Positions 45,960 to 58,441 of a stretch of 64,000 nt of DNA are shown one piece after another; positions within the stretch are counted from its first letter, which is position 1, and every line of letters starts with the position of its first letter. The position numbers and the translations under genes were made by a program. Below the pieces are notes generated by a model. The model was not told the origin of the DNA. It searched no databases and was given only the letters and a program-made list of their open reading frames with translations. This DNA comes from Caulobacteraceae bacterium (GTDB taxonomy: Bacteria; Pseudomonadota; Alphaproteobacteria; Caulobacterales; Caulobacteraceae). The stretch is from positions 1 to 64,000 of the forward strand of contig CANESI010000002.1 of NCBI GenBank assembly GCA_947441065.1, given 5' to 3'.

Positions 45960-46315
45960 CCACCCCCTGGCCCACAGACCTAACCCTGCTGCGCCGCGAG
46001 GGCCAGCTTCAAGTCACCTATGACTCAGGCGAGCAGCACCGCATCGGGGCGGAACTCTTACGGGTCATGACCCAGAGTGCGGCAGACCGCGGCCATGGAT
46101 CAGGACCGGGTAAAACCGTATTTGGCAAGTCTGAGGTCGGCATCGTCAATCTGACGCCCATTGGTCGTTATGCGGTGCGGCTAGAATTTTCAGACGGCCA
46201 CCAGTCGGGCCTCTACACCTGGGATCAGCTTTATGATCTGGGCCAAAACCGAGACCAGATATGGACCGCCTATCTGGCGCGTCTCGCTGCCGAAGGGCTG
46301 AGCCGAAACCCCTAG
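45956..46315 (+). CDS. DUF971 domain protein
   Basis: The 119-residue protein matches the DUF971 / gamma-butyrobetaine hydroxylase N-terminal-like domain ([21 protein letters not shown] and ... [21 protein letters not shown]). The fold is linked with iron-sulfur or Fe-binding proteins. It overlaps both neighbours by four bases: the Trm112-like gene in the same direction and the UbiH gene convergently. Confidence 0.88.
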   Translation: MTTPWPTDLTLLRREGQLQVTYDSGEQHRIGAELLRVMTQSAADRGHGSGPGKTVFGKSEVGIVNLTPIGRYAVRLEFSDGHQSGLYTWDQLYDLGQNRDQIWTAYLARLAAEGLSRNP

Positions 46316-47589
46316 AGGGGTTCGCCGCGCAAGAGCTTGGGTAGGTCCCCGACCGCGCCGCCCGCCTCCTGCATAAAGAACTTGCGGGCCGGGCCAATCA
46401 GATTGACCACCGCCATGCCTGCGCCACGGACGAATCGCAGCATCGGATTATCGTTCGAAAAGAGCCGCACAAAGACATCGGTCGCCGCCGCCAGCATGAC
46501 ATTGTCAAACCGCCGCCAAGCCGCGTAGCGCTCCAAGACCACGAAAGAGCCAATATCTTCGCCAAGGCGGATCGCGTCGGTCAGGACTTCGGCCAAGGCG
46601 GCGGCATCCTTTAGACCCAGATTGAGCCCCTGACCGGCAATGGGATGAACCCCGTGGGCCGCGTCTCCCATCAGCACCAGTCGGGGCGCGGCCATATCCT
46701 CGGCCAACTGCAGCGACAGGGGATAGACAAAGCGAGGCCCCAAGACCTCAATCTCACCCAGAAAATCACCAAACCGGCGACGCAGATGGGCTTCAAAGAC
46801 TTCGGGTCTGGCGCTGCGAAGGGCCTCGGCCCGGTCGGTCTTTTCGGTCCAGACCAGACTGGCGCGATTGCCGGTCAGGGGCAGGATGGCGAAGGGGCCA
46901 GAGGGAAGGAAATATTCATGGGCCACGCCCTCATGAGGCTTGGCCATAGCCACAGTCGCGACCACGCCGCTCTGTGCATAGTCCCATCCCACGGTGCCAA
47001 TCTTGGCTGCTTGGCGAATGATCGAGTGACGACCCTCGGCCCCCACCACGAGGGGGGCTCGAAGAACCCGTCCGTCGCTGAGCGTGACCTCGGCCGCCGC
47101 CGCATCGACGCTGGCTGAAACCACCGTTGCCGGGGCCAGAACGGGGATGGCTGCGTCCATAACCGCTTGCGCGAGGGCGGCGCGAATGGAGCGGTTTTCT
47201 AACATATAGCCCAGAGGCTCACCGTCCGTACGGTCGGCGATCTCAGCAGAGTCAAAGCGCAGGAAGAACGGGCTGGCGGCACCATTGGCCGCGCCGGGCG
47301 TTCGACCATCGGTGACAAGGATCTGCTCAATATTTTGCGCCTTAGACACCAGAGCCTCACCCACGCCGATGGCCTTCCAGAGCCGAAAGCTTGAATAGGC
47401 GATGGCTGAAGAGCGGCCATCAAACTCCGATGCCAGTTGCGCATCAAAGGTCTGGGGGTCGATCAAGAGGGGCCGCAGGCCGCCACTGACCAAGGCGAGC
47501 GCGAGGGTCATACCCGCCATGCCCGCGCCAACGATAATGACATCGGCATCGAAATTGGGCTGAGACGGTGCGGGCGCGTTCAAGGTCAT
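46312..47589 (-). CDS. UbiH/UbiF-family FAD-dependent hydroxylase
   Basis: This 425-residue flavin monooxygenase acts in ring hydroxylation of ubiquinone precursors. The FAD dinucleotide fold is DVIIVGAGMAGMTLAL, with the GDAAHGVHPIAGQGLNLGLKD motif near residue 310. Which ring position it modifies cannot be told. It is divergent from ftsK. Confidence 0.9.
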   Translation of the reverse strand: MTLNAPAPSQPNFDADVIIVGAGMAGMTLALALVSGGLRPLLIDPQTFDAQLASEFDGRSSAIAYSSFRLWKAIGVGEALVSKAQNIEQILVTDGRTPGAANGAASPFFLRFDSAEIADRTDGEPLGYMLENRSIRAALAQAVMDAAIPVLAPATVVSASVDAAAAEVTLSDGRVLRAPLVVGAEGRHSIIRQAAKIGTVGWDYAQSGVVATVAMAKPHEGVAHEYFLPSGPFAILPLTGNRASLVWTEKTDRAEALRSARPEVFEAHLRRRFGDFLGEIEVLGPRFVYPLSLQLAEDMAAPRLVLMGDAAHGVHPIAGQGLNLGLKDAAALAEVLTDAIRLGEDIGSFVVLERYAAWRRFDNVMLAAATDVFVRLFSNDNPMLRFVRGAGMAVVNLIGPARKFFMQEAGGAVGDLPKLLRGEPL

Positions 47590-47676
47590 GATTGCTTATG
47601 TCGTTCGGAACCGGCCGCCGTCCAGAGGGGATTTGACGCATCTGTGTGAAGCCATCCGCGCGACCGACAGGCGATG

Positions 47677-47692
47677 GTAAACAGGCCTTAAC
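47677..47692 (+). promoter_or_regulatory. CtrA-like box before ftsK
   Basis: GTAA-ACAGGCC-TTAAC is one mismatch from the TTAA-N7-TTAAC CtrA recognition pattern known in Caulobacter. It lies 61 bases before the ftsK ATG at 47753, in the divergent ftsK/ubiH promoter region. Confidence 0.45.
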
Positions 47693-47752
47693 CCTCTTGG
47701 CGTAAAATCAGGCCCTAATGGACACCGATTTGGTCTGGGTGGAGTGCGATAT

Positions 47753-50116
<2,364 letters not shown>

Positions 50117-50188
50117 TGAGCGGTTTGACCTTTGGTCATATCCTCGCCCGGATTGGCAGATAGGGTCGATCTGGTTAGAGGATAGGCC

Positions 50189-50878
50189 ATGATGATCCAA
50201 TCGCCCCCACGCCCAAAGACCCGCTCCATTAAGATATTGAGCCTTATCGCGCTCCTCTGTCTTGGCGCGCCCGCTGTCACGTCGGCTCAGCCGGTCCGGT
50301 CAAGCGCGGTTGCCCTCTCGGCAGACGATAGGGCCTTGGTCGCAAAGGCCAGCGCCTATCTGCAATCGCTGGGACAGGCGCGGGGCCGGTTTGTTCAAAC
50401 CGACCCCTTTGGCACCAAGAGCAGAGGTGATCTTTACCTCAAGCGACCCGGCAAGATGCGCTTTGCCTATGATCCACCGCTTGGGCTGCTGGTTGTGTCT
50501 GACGGTTTCAATGTCTCCATTGCCGATAGCCGGCTCAAGACCTTTGATCGCTATCCCCTTGGCACCACCCCCTTGGCGCTGCTTTTGGCGCGAGAAATCC
50601 GCTTGGATCGCGGGGTGATCATCGACCGGGTGACCCGCAGCGCCGACGGCTTTGCCATCACGGCCCGTGACGGCCGCAAAGAGGCCGAAGGGCGCATTGT
50701 TTTGGCCTTCTCTTCGAACCCCGTCGCGCTCAAGTCTTGGGCCGTCACCGACGCTCAAGGCCAGACCACGCGCATTGATTTAGAACAGTTTTCCTCTGTA
50801 TCCGGCCTAGACCCCGCCCTGTTTGTCTTGGTCGACCCCCGTAGTCTCGCGCCCGGATCGGCTAAGACGCGGCGCTGA
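50189..50878 (+). CDS. lolA: Outer-membrane lipoprotein carrier LolA
   Basis: The 229-residue periplasmic chaperone shuttles lipoproteins from LolCDE to the outer membrane. A signal peptide is followed by YLQSLGQARGRFVQTDPFGTKSRGDLYLKRPGKMRFAYDPP, split here over the typical LolA N-half. The gene follows ftsK by 72 bases, the standard alphaproteobacterial order ftsK-lolA-xthA. Confidence 0.92.
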   Translation: MMIQSPPRPKTRSIKILSLIALLCLGAPAVTSAQPVRSSAVALSADDRALVAKASAYLQSLGQARGRFVQTDPFGTKSRGDLYLKRPGKMRFAYDPPLGLLVVSDGFNVSIADSRLKTFDRYPLGTTPLALLLAREIRLDRGVIIDRVTRSADGFAITARDGRKEAEGRIVLAFSSNPVALKSWAVTDAQGQTTRIDLEQFSSVSGLDPALFVLVDPRSLAPGSAKTRR

Positions 50879-50921
50879 ACTGTGACAAATTAACGACAAG
50901 CAAGGAAAACCGTGATTCACC

Positions 50922-51079
50922 TTGACTTTATCTAATAGCGTGTCCATAAGGTCACACAAGGCGGCGGCATATTCCCCTGTGTCGCTTGATCCTGTGTCGG
51001 ATTACATCCCCTCCCGGCATCGGTGTGAACGTCTATTCCTTAGCCCGGTGCCGGTTTGACCCGCTCCGGGCTTTTTTTT
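50922..51079 (+). ncRNA. Candidate small RNA between lolA and xthA
   Basis: The lolA-xthA gap has no gene but reads like a transcription unit. TTGACT (50922-50927), a 17-base spacer and CATAAG (50945-50950) form a possible promoter. About 120 bases later, AGCCCGG (51042-51048) pairs with CCGGGCT (51066-51072) and is followed by a run of T. It could instead be the lolA terminator only. Confidence 0.35.
51042..51079 (+). terminator. Intrinsic terminator upstream of xthA
   Basis: A 7-bp stem AGCCCGG / CCGGGCT with a 17-base loop is followed by eight T residues including the last stem base. This is the clearest factor-independent terminator in the window. Confidence 0.85.
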
Positions 51080-51131
51080 GGGCGGCGAACAGGCCTATAG
51101 GGGATGAACAGCCAGCCCTCGGACCCTTGCC

Positions 51132-51938
51132 ATGCGCCTTCGTCTCGCCACCTGGAACATCAATTCGGTCCGCCTACGCCTCGACCAGATCGCGCGTTTT
51201 GTCGCCGAACAGGCACCCGACGTCCTCTGTTTGCAGGAGATCAAATGTCAGAATGGCGAGTTCCCCACCGAGGCCTTTGAGGCCATGGGCCTGCCCCATC
51301 TCGTGATCCGGGGCCAAAAGAGCTATCACGGCGTCGCCATCGCCTCTCGCCTTCCCATCGAGGAGGGCATGGATCTGGACCTGTGCCGCGAGGGCCATGC
51401 CCGCACTGCCGCCGTCAAGGTGGCGGGGGTCGAGATCCATAACTTCTACATCCCAGCGGGCGGCGATGAGCCAGACCGCGAGGCCAACCCCAAGTTCGAC
51501 CACAAGATGGACTTTTTCGAGCGCCTGACCGCCGACATGGCCAAACGTGACCCCAAGGCCCCCCTGATCCTGACCGGCGATCTCAATGTCGCGCCGGGGG
51601 ACAATGATGTCTGGAGCCACAAGCAAATGCTCAAGGTGGTTAGCCATACGCCGGTTGAGATCGAGGCCATGGCCAAGCTTAAGGCTTCGCTCGGCTTTCT
51701 GGACCTTCCGCGCGAAGCGGTGCCGGAGCCGGAAAAGCTCTTTTCATGGTGGAGCTATCGATCCGCAGATTTCCGCGCCTCTAATCGCGGCCTTAGGCTC
51801 GATCACATCTTGGCCAGTCCGGGCCTAAGGGACGCGGCCTTTGCGCAAGGCTCTGTCTCTTCAATGGTGCATGACACGGTGCGCGAATGGGAGCGGCCCA
51901 GCGACCATGTTCCGGTCACCGCCGACCTGATGGTCTAG
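51132..51938 (+). CDS. xthA: Exodeoxyribonuclease III
   Basis: This 268-residue DNA-repair AP endonuclease / 3'-5' exonuclease has all EEP motifs: the N-terminal NINSVR, LQEIKCQ with the metal Glu, LTGDLNVAP and GLRLDHILAS, with the final His in PSDHVPV. It cuts abasic sites. The stop overlaps the convergent response regulator by four bases. Confidence 0.95.
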   Translation: MRLRLATWNINSVRLRLDQIARFVAEQAPDVLCLQEIKCQNGEFPTEAFEAMGLPHLVIRGQKSYHGVAIASRLPIEEGMDLDLCREGHARTAAVKVAGVEIHNFYIPAGGDEPDREANPKFDHKMDFFERLTADMAKRDPKAPLILTGDLNVAPGDNDVWSHKQMLKVVSHTPVEIEAMAKLKASLGFLDLPREAVPEPEKLFSWWSYRSADFRASNRGLRLDHILASPGLRDAAFAQGSVSSMVHDTVREWERPSDHVPVTADLMV

Positions 51939-52621
51939 GGCGCGAGGCGGTAGCCGCCGGGCTCGGTCAGGAGCAGCTTCTGTGACCCAGCCTCCGGCTC
52001 GATCTTTTGGCGCAGGCGATAGACATGGGTTTCTAGCGTGTGAGTGGTCACCCCCGCATTATAGCCCCAAACCTCGGCCAAGAGCTCCTCGCGCGACACA
52101 GACTTGGTGCCGGCGCGATAGAGATATTTCAGGATATTGGCTTCCTTTTCTGTCAGCCGAATCTTCTTTTGCTTGGCATCGACCAAGAGCTTGGCTGACG
52201 GACGAAACTCGTAGGGGCCAAGGCGATAGACGGCATCTTCCGACTGTTCGTGGGCGCGGAGCTGGGCGCGGATACGGGCCAGCAGGACCTGAAACTTAAA
52301 GGGCTTGGTGACATAGTCATTGGCCCCAGACTCTAGACCCCGAATCGTGTCTGTGTCTGCATCGGCCGCGGTCAACATGATTACGGGAGCCGTCACACCG
52401 GACTGGCGCATCTGCTGGCAGGCATCGCGGCCATCCATATCGGGCAGATCGACATCTAACAGGATCAGATCGGGCTTAATCTCTTGGGCCAAACGCAGGC
52501 CATCGGTGGCATTTTGCGCCTGAACCGTGTTGAATTCGTCATGCAGGTCCAATTGCTCGGCGAGGGCGGAGCGCAGGTCTTCATCGTCGTCGATGATCAG
52601 CAGGGTCTTATGTTGAGCCAT
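51935..52621 (-). CDS. OmpR/PhoB-type response regulator
   Basis: The 228-residue product has a receiver domain with acidic pocket DDDED and phospho-acceptor Asp in LLDVDLPDMDG, Lys in KPFKFQVL, and a C-terminal winged-helix DNA-binding domain (LTEKEANILKYLYRAGTKSVSREELLAEVWGY, split here). No histidine kinase gene is adjacent, so it is an orphan in this window. ATG 52621 (MAQHKT) is preferred; an ATG at 52633 adds four residues. Confidence 0.92.
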   Translation of the reverse strand: MAQHKTLLIIDDDEDLRSALAEQLDLHDEFNTVQAQNATDGLRLAQEIKPDLILLDVDLPDMDGRDACQQMRQSGVTAPVIMLTAADADTDTIRGLESGANDYVTKPFKFQVLLARIRAQLRAHEQSEDAVYRLGPYEFRPSAKLLVDAKQKKIRLTEKEANILKYLYRAGTKSVSREELLAEVWGYNAGVTTHTLETHVYRLRQKIEPEAGSQKLLLTEPGGYRLAP

Positions 52622-52672
52622 GGGATAGAACATGCACCGGTCTGGACGTTTGGCAAAGGGCAGAGGTGAGCC

Positions 52673-53176
52673 ATGATCTTCACGGCTTCGTCAGATGGGC
52701 AGTTTATCCTCAATGGCCGCGCGGTTCCATGCGCGATCGGCCGCAGCGGCATGATCGCGGCCGCCGAAAAGCGTGAGGGGGATGGTGCAAGTCCCATCGG
52801 GATCTGGCCCATTCGCCGATTTGTCTATCGCGCCGACCGTCTGTCTTTGCCACAGACCCTGCTGCCCATCGCCGCGACGCAGGCTCAGGACGGCTGGTGC
52901 GACGGCGCAGACGATCCGCTTTATAATCAGCCCGTTATCCTGCCCTATCCCGCCAGTACCGAGCAGATGTGGCGCGAGGATCATGTCTATGATCTGGTCG
53001 GGATCTTGGGGCACAATGATGACCCGCCGGTGGCGGGCATAGGCTCGGCGATCTTTTTACACCTCGCCCGCCCCGGTTTCACACCGACAGAAGGCTGCAT
53101 TGCCTTAAGCCTTGAAGACATGCTCGAGGTCATGCGCCTAGCGGAGCCGGGGGCGGCTATCGAGATCAGGCGCTAG
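52673..53176 (+). CDS. L,D-transpeptidase family protein (YkuD domain)
   Basis: The 167-residue protein carries the L,D-transpeptidase signature with catalytic Cys in FTPTEGCIALS and the His in IFLHLARPG. Such domains crosslink peptidoglycan or attach proteins to it, but no signal peptide is seen, so this member may act differently. It is divergent from the response regulator gene. Confidence 0.85.
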   Translation: MIFTASSDGQFILNGRAVPCAIGRSGMIAAAEKREGDGASPIGIWPIRRFVYRADRLSLPQTLLPIAATQAQDGWCDGADDPLYNQPVILPYPASTEQMWREDHVYDLVGILGHNDDPPVAGIGSAIFLHLARPGFTPTEGCIALSLEDMLEVMRLAEPGAAIEIRR

Positions 53177-53184
53177 GGCGAGCC

Positions 53185-53844
53185 TCAATAGGTCCTTGCG
53201 CCAAAGAGGGCCGAACCCACCCGAACCGATGTAGCACCGTGGGCAATGGCGGTCTCGAAATCGCCGCTCATACCCATGGAGAGCTTGGTTAGGCCATTGC
53301 GGGCCGCGATCTTGGCGAGCAGCGCAAAATGCATGCCGGGGGGCACGCCTTCGGGCGGAATGGCCATCAGGCCCTCAATCGGCAGGCCTAGGGCACGGCA
53401 TTCAGCGATGAAGCCGTCTGCAAGCGTCGGCGATACCCCGGCTTTTTGCGGCTCTTCGCCGGTATTGACCTGGACATAGAGGCGCGGCATCCGCCCCTGC
53501 CGCGCGGCCTCTTCGGCCAAGGCCTTGGCCAGTTTGGGGCGATCCAACGTCTCGATCACATCAAACAGGGCCACAGCATCGCGGACCTTATTGGTCTGTA
53601 GCGGACCAATCAGGCGCAGTTCCAATCCCTCCCGTCGATCAGCCCAGCGCTCTTGGGCCTCTTGAACCCGGTTCTCGCCGAAAATAAGCTGTCTTTCGGC
53701 CAAAACCGGTGCAATGGCCTCCCATGGCTGTTGCTTGGAGACGGCGACGAGGGCCACATCCTCTGGCGACCGACCCGCCGTGCGGGCTGCGGATGCCATT
53801 CGGGTCAGGATCGTTTGACGGGGCGAGATTTGAATATCGGTCAT
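53185..53844 (-). CDS. yggS: YggS-family PLP homeostasis protein
   Basis: This 219-residue alanine-racemase-like TIM barrel keeps free PLP low and in balance. Lys lies in ALVAVSKQQPWEAI, followed by FGENRVQEAQERW and the end LSMGMSGDFETAIAHGATSVRVGSALFG, split here. Its start is only six bases from the start of the divergent ThiE-like gene. Confidence 0.93.
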   Translation of the reverse strand: MTDIQISPRQTILTRMASAARTAGRSPEDVALVAVSKQQPWEAIAPVLAERQLIFGENRVQEAQERWADRREGLELRLIGPLQTNKVRDAVALFDVIETLDRPKLAKALAEEAARQGRMPRLYVQVNTGEEPQKAGVSPTLADGFIAECRALGLPIEGLMAIPPEGVPPGMHFALLAKIAARNGLTKLSMGMSGDFETAIAHGATSVRVGSALFGARTY

Positions 53845-53850
53845 GATGCC

Positions 53851-54495
53851 ATGGAACTGAAGCGGCGCGGCCTGATCGCCGAAGCGGCGAAGCTAGGCCG
53901 TCTGGCCCAAAAGCGAAAGCCTCCTAAGGGGCTCGGCGCGAGATCTCTAGCCCTGCCCCACCTTTGGCTGATGACGGATCCTGACCGATTGCCCGATCCG
54001 GTCAGAACGGCTCGCACCCTGCCGCGCGGAAGCGGGATCATCTATCGTAGCTTTGGCCGTCCTCAGGCGCTGGTAGAGGCTTTGGCCCTAGCCCGCCTGG
54101 CCCGCCAGCGGGGTCTGACACTCTTGATCGGCGCGGACGATGGCTTGGCCCGCCGGGTTGGGGCCGACGGGGTCCACCTGCCAGAGCGGATGATGGGTCA
54201 GGCCAAAAGGCTGCGGGCGCGCCATCCAAACTGGATCATTACCACGGCGGCCCATAGCCCTCGCGCCATCGCCAAGGCGGCGCGGCTCGGACTGGATGCG
54301 GCGCTAATTTCACCGGTTTTCGTCAGTCAAAGCCCGTCAGCCGGTCGGCCTCTAGGGCAGACGCGGGTCGCTGATTGGGCTTATAGGGCTAAACTGCCGG
54401 TCATCGCGCTGGGCGGCATAGGCCACAAAAATGCCCGCCTCCTTGCGGGGACGGGCGTCTGGGGGATTGCAGCGATTGACGGCCTTAGAACTTGA
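53851..54495 (+). CDS. Thiamine phosphate synthase-like protein (ThiE/TenI fold)
   Basis: The 214-residue TIM barrel matches ThiE/TenI: LWLMTDPDRLPDP, GADGVHLPERMM, TTAAHSPRAIAKAARLGLDAALISPVF (split), and VIALGGIGHKNARLL. It has a basic 35-residue N-terminal extension before the canonical start, or the true start is the Met near residue 41. The usual PxFPT pyrimidine-site motif is changed to PVFVS, so ThiE activity is uncertain. It ends 11 bases inside the convergent ntrZ gene. Confidence 0.8.
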   Translation: MELKRRGLIAEAAKLGRLAQKRKPPKGLGARSLALPHLWLMTDPDRLPDPVRTARTLPRGSGIIYRSFGRPQALVEALALARLARQRGLTLLIGADDGLARRVGADGVHLPERMMGQAKRLRARHPNWIITTAAHSPRAIAKAARLGLDAALISPVFVSQSPSAGRPLGQTRVADWAYRAKLPVIALGGIGHKNARLLAGTGVWGIAAIDGLRT

Positions 54496-54895
54496 AGGCG
54501 GTCTCTAGGCGCACGCGCGGGGCGCGATCTTGCGGCGCACTATAGCGATTGATCTGAGACGAGTCGCCGAGCGCCACGGCACCGCCGACGCGCAAGGAGG
54601 GCGAGAGCCGATAATAGGCTCCAGCCTGAATGTCTTTAAGCTGCATGTCACGACGCGCAGGCTGGTTTAGGTCCAACTTGACGCCCCAACGGGCCTTATC
54701 GTCCCATTGTAGCGACCGGCGGGTCGATTGAGCGCCCCACTGGTTCTGGTCCTTAGCAAAGGCATCGGTCGCGGGAGCCAATTCCGTCGTCACCGTTGCC
54801 TTGCCGCGCGGCGCGTCAGCGGCATGAGCCGTCAGCGCCATCCCCGAGAGGATAAGCCCGACCGTGCCAGCAGCGATGGTGCGCGACAGAGACAT
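54485..54895 (-). CDS. ntrZ: NtrZ-family periplasmic regulator
   Basis: This 136-residue periplasmic protein has a signal peptide (MSLSRTIAAGTVGLILSGMA and on to AHA). The C-terminal half contains RWGVKLDLNQPARRD, AGAYYRLSPSLRVGGAVALGD and ends PRVRLETAFKF, the pattern of NtrZ. In Caulobacter crescentus NtrZ acts on the sensor kinase NtrY. ATG 54895 is preferred over an upstream ATG at 54970. The ntrYX genes are not in the window. Confidence 0.82.
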   Translation of the reverse strand: MSLSRTIAAGTVGLILSGMALTAHAADAPRGKATVTTELAPATDAFAKDQNQWGAQSTRRSLQWDDKARWGVKLDLNQPARRDMQLKDIQAGAYYRLSPSLRVGGAVALGDSSQINRYSAPQDRAPRVRLETAFKF

Positions 54896-55201
54896 AATGA
54901 AACCGAGTGAACCTATAATCTTTGAAGCGGATAGATCGTCATCGAGGGAGACGCAAATCATCCTCGACATGATTGATTAAAGGCTTCTTTTCCCTGGGGT
55001 CAACTCGGAGTCTGTTGCCCGCCATAAGATTCATCCCCCTATTGAGTGCTAAAGATGATTCTGTGGCGCTTTAGTCACGTGATTCCTGTTTGGTGGCAGC
55101 GTCGCCATGCTATAGACCGCGATGATGACAGTTTGAGGCGGTCGGGGGCGACAGTGCTAATCCGGACAGTACGGATTGGCCAATGAGTGGAGCGATTTAA
55201 T

Positions 55202-55711
55202 ATGGCGTTTATGCGTAAGGCGTCTTTGGTGGTCGCAGCCGTGGCCCTGGTGGCGGTTGCAGGCTGTTCGACCCTTAAGATGGGTGGTTCCAACGGTCCG
55301 GCCGTGTTCCAAACCCAAGAGGAGGGTGGCTTTAACCCCTTCCGTCGCAAGGCGGCTGTAGCCGCTGAGGCTGGCAGCCAGATCGGCGTCAATAGCTATC
55401 TGTGGCGCGCCTCGCTCGACACCCTGTCCTTCATACCGCTGACCTCGGCCGATCCTTGGGGCGGCGTGATCATTACCGACTGGTATACCAGCCCAGAAAA
55501 GCCCGATGAGCGCTTTAAGGTCACGGTCTATATTCTCGACACCCGCCTTCGCGCCGATGGCCTGAATGTCGCGGTGTTCAAGCAGGTTAAGGATGCGTCC
55601 GGTGCCTGGGCCGACTCCGCCACGGCCGCGCAAACCGAGACCGATATGGAAAATGCGATCCTGACCCGCGCGCGTCAGCTTCGTCTGTCGACCATTAACG
55701 CCAAGGGCTAA
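55202..55711 (+). CDS. DUF3576 lipoprotein
   Basis: The 169-residue lipoprotein has lipobox VAGC near residues 17-20. The DUF3576 core is [31 protein letters not shown], here over about residues 60-92. The C-terminal half is an alpha/beta segment. Found in alphaproteobacteria, often upstream of leuS; function is unknown. GGAG lies about nine bases before ATG 55202. Confidence 0.9.
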   Translation: MAFMRKASLVVAAVALVAVAGCSTLKMGGSNGPAVFQTQEEGGFNPFRRKAAVAAEAGSQIGVNSYLWRASLDTLSFIPLTSADPWGGVIITDWYTSPEKPDERFKVTVYILDTRLRADGLNVAVFKQVKDASGAWADSATAAQTETDMENAILTRARQLRLSTINAKG

Positions 55712-55808
55712 ACGGGGCGGCCTCGCCGCTCCGACCTATCCTTCGATCCCCTCCGGCATCGTTCGCGCGGTGCCCCCACCCCTTCCATCTGCCAAAGCCG
55801 CCATCGTC

Positions 55809-58406
55809 ATGCCCCGTTACAATCCAAAAGAAGCTGAGCCCAAATGGCGCGCCGCTTGGGATGATGCGGGGGTGTTCACCACCGTCGCGCCCGAAGCGGC
55901 GGGTGACCGTCCCAAATATTATGTGCTGGAGATGTTCCCCTATCCGTCGGGGCGCATCCATATGGGCCATGTCCGCAACTATGCCATGGGCGACGTGGTG
56001 GCACGGTTCAAGCGAGCAAGGGGCTATAATGTCCTGCATCCCATGGGGTGGGACGCCTTTGGTATGCCGGCCGAAAATGCGGCGATGGAGCGCGGGATTC
56101 ACCCCAAGGGCTGGACCTACGACAATATCGACGCCATGCGCCGACAGCTTAAGCTTTTAGGCCTGTCCGTTGACTGGTCCCGCGAGTTTGCGACCTGCGA
56201 TCCGGACTATTACGGCAAGCAACAGGCTTGGTTCCTAGAACTGCTCGCCAAGGGGCTCGTCTATCGCAAAGAGGGCGTGGTCAATTGGGATCCGGTCGAT
56301 ATGACCGTTCTGGCCAATGAGCAGGTCATTGACGGCAAGGGCTGGCGCTCCGGCGCGGCGGTTGAAAAGCGCAAACTGACCCAATGGTTCTTGCGCATTA
56401 CCGACTATGCTGACGCCCTGATCGAGGGCCTTGGTGGCCTAGACCGTTGGCCGGACAAGGTCCGCCTGATGCAAGAAAACTGGATCGGTCGGTCCAAAGG
56501 CCTGCGCCTGACCTTTGATTTTTCGGGGGCGGTTCCGACCGGCTTTGAGAGCGGTTTAGAGGTCTATACCACCCGTCCTGACACGCTCTATGGTGCGAGC
56601 TTTTTGGCCATTGCGCCAGATCATCCGTTGGCGGAGCAATTGGCCGCCGCAGGCCCCAATACGGCCTCTTTTGTCGCTGAATGCCGTCACGGCGGCACCT
56701 CTGCGGCAGACATTGAGGCGGCTGAGAAAAAGGGTCTCTATACCGGCCTATCCGTCACTCATCCCTTTGATTCGACAAAGACATTGCCGGTCTGGATCGC
56801 CAACTTTGTTCTGATGGACTATGGCACAGGCGCGATCTTTGGCTGTCCTGCCCATGATCAGCGCGATCTGGACTTTGCCCGCAAATATGACCTGCCGGTC
56901 CGGTGCGTGGTCCTCCCCAACGGTGAAGATGCTGCGACCTTCGCCGTCGACAAGGAGGCCTATATTGGTCCCGGCAAGATCTATAATTCTGAATTTCTGA
57001 ACGGTCTTGAGATTGAAGCGGCCAAGGCTGCCGCCATTGACCGGATCGAGGCCCAGAACCAAGGCAAGGGCGCAACGGTTTACCGGCTGCGCGACTGGGG
57101 CGTCTCACGCCAGCGCTATTGGGGCTGCCCGATCCCGATCATCCATTGCGAGGCTTGCGGCCCCGTCTCGGTCCCAGCCGACCAGCTGCCGGTCGTCTTG
57201 CCTGATGATGTCGAGTTTGACCGTCCCGGCAATCCATTGCTGCGCCATCCCACTTGGCGCCACGTCTCCTGCCCCTCCTGCGGCGGCAAGGCGGAGCGCG
57301 AAACCGATACGCTCGACACCTTTGTTGACAGTTCTTGGTATTTTGCCCGGTTCGCTGATCCCAAGGCTTCCGACCCGGTCAACCGGGCGGCGGCGGACTA
57401 TTGGCTACCGGTCGATCAGTATATTGGCGGCGTCGAACATGCGGTGCTGCATCTGCTCTATGCCCGCTTCATCACCCGCGCCCTCAAGGACACTGGCGCG
57501 CTGGGCGTTGAAGAGCCGTTTGCGGGGCTCTTTACCCAAGGCATGGTCACCCATGAAACCTATCGGCTTGCCGACGGCAGCTGGGTTGAGCCCCAGGCGG
57601 TCGATATTGTCCACGAGGGCAATCAAAGGCTGGCTCGCCTGATTGACGGCGGCGATGCTGTGACCATCGGCGATATCGAAAAGATGTCGAAGTCCAAGAA
57701 GAACGTCGTCGCACCGGAAGACATCTTTGACGCCTATGGTGTCGATGCGGCTCGCCTCTTTGTCATGTCCGATAGTCCGCCTGAGCGCGACGTCCAATGG
57801 ACCAATGGCGGGGTTGAGGGCGCTTGGCGCTTTGTCCACCGGGTCTGGAACGAGTTTGATGGCCAGCCAGAAGGCCCAGCGCCCAAGGCGGACTATAGCA
57901 GCGATCCGAAATCGCTTGAGGTCATCAAGGCCGCTCATCGTCTGATCGGTAGTCTGACCGACTCTATTGAGGGTTTCCGCTTCAATGGTGGCATTGCACG
58001 GCTCTATGAATTCTTGAATATTTTGAAGGGTCTACCCGTTGCGGGGGCAAGCGACGCTGCGCTGGCGGCGCGGGCTGAGGCCCTATCGATCCTGGCGCGC
58101 CTGATCGCACCCTTTACGCCCCACCTGGCCGAAGAATGTTGGGCACGTCTGGGCGGCGAAGGTTTGGTCGTCGATGCGCCTTGGCCGGTCTATGATCCCG
58201 CGCTCGCTGCCGAGGATCAAAGGACCTTGCCGGTTCAGATCAACGGCAAGCGCCGCGGCGAAGTGACGGTTGCTGCGGGCCTTGGTGAGGCCGAGGTCGA
58301 GAAAATAGCGCTGGCGGACGGCGACGTTGCGCGCCACCTTGAGGGCCTGACGGTGCGCAAGGTCATTGTCGTCAAGGACCGGATCGTCAATATCGTCGCC
58401 AACTGA
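55809..58406 (+). CDS. leuS: Leucyl-tRNA synthetase
   Basis: This 865-residue class I synthetase has the HIGH-equivalent HMGH in [14 protein letters not shown] and the KMSKS loop KMSKSKKNV. The CP1 editing domain with [10 protein letters not shown] and a zinc-like Cys segment (CEACG / CPSCGG) are present. ATG 55809 ([13 protein letters not shown]) is the canonical start; an in-frame ATG at 55770 adds 13 residues. It leads into lptE and holA. Confidence 0.97.
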   Translation: MPRYNPKEAEPKWRAAWDDAGVFTTVAPEAAGDRPKYYVLEMFPYPSGRIHMGHVRNYAMGDVVARFKRARGYNVLHPMGWDAFGMPAENAAMERGIHPKGWTYDNIDAMRRQLKLLGLSVDWSREFATCDPDYYGKQQAWFLELLAKGLVYRKEGVVNWDPVDMTVLANEQVIDGKGWRSGAAVEKRKLTQWFLRITDYADALIEGLGGLDRWPDKVRLMQENWIGRSKGLRLTFDFSGAVPTGFESGLEVYTTRPDTLYGASFLAIAPDHPLAEQLAAAGPNTASFVAECRHGGTSAADIEAAEKKGLYTGLSVTHPFDSTKTLPVWIANFVLMDYGTGAIFGCPAHDQRDLDFARKYDLPVRCVVLPNGEDAATFAVDKEAYIGPGKIYNSEFLNGLEIEAAKAAAIDRIEAQNQGKGATVYRLRDWGVSRQRYWGCPIPIIHCEACGPVSVPADQLPVVLPDDVEFDRPGNPLLRHPTWRHVSCPSCGGKAERETDTLDTFVDSSWYFARFADPKASDPVNRAAADYWLPVDQYIGGVEHAVLHLLYARFITRALKDTGALGVEEPFAGLFTQGMVTHETYRLADGSWVEPQAVDIVHEGNQRLARLIDGGDAVTIGDIEKMSKSKKNVVAPEDIFDAYGVDAARLFVMSDSPPERDVQWTNGGVEGAWRFVHRVWNEFDGQPEGPAPKADYSSDPKSLEVIKAAHRLIGSLTDSIEGFRFNGGIARLYEFLNILKGLPVAGASDAALAARAEALSILARLIAPFTPHLAEECWARLGGEGLVVDAPWPVYDPALAAEDQRTLPVQINGKRRGEVTVAAGLGEAEVEKIALADGDVARHLEGLTVRKVIVVKDRIVNIVAN

Positions 58407-58441
58407 ACGACCGCTGCGGATCATCGAGGCTAGGGGATCAC

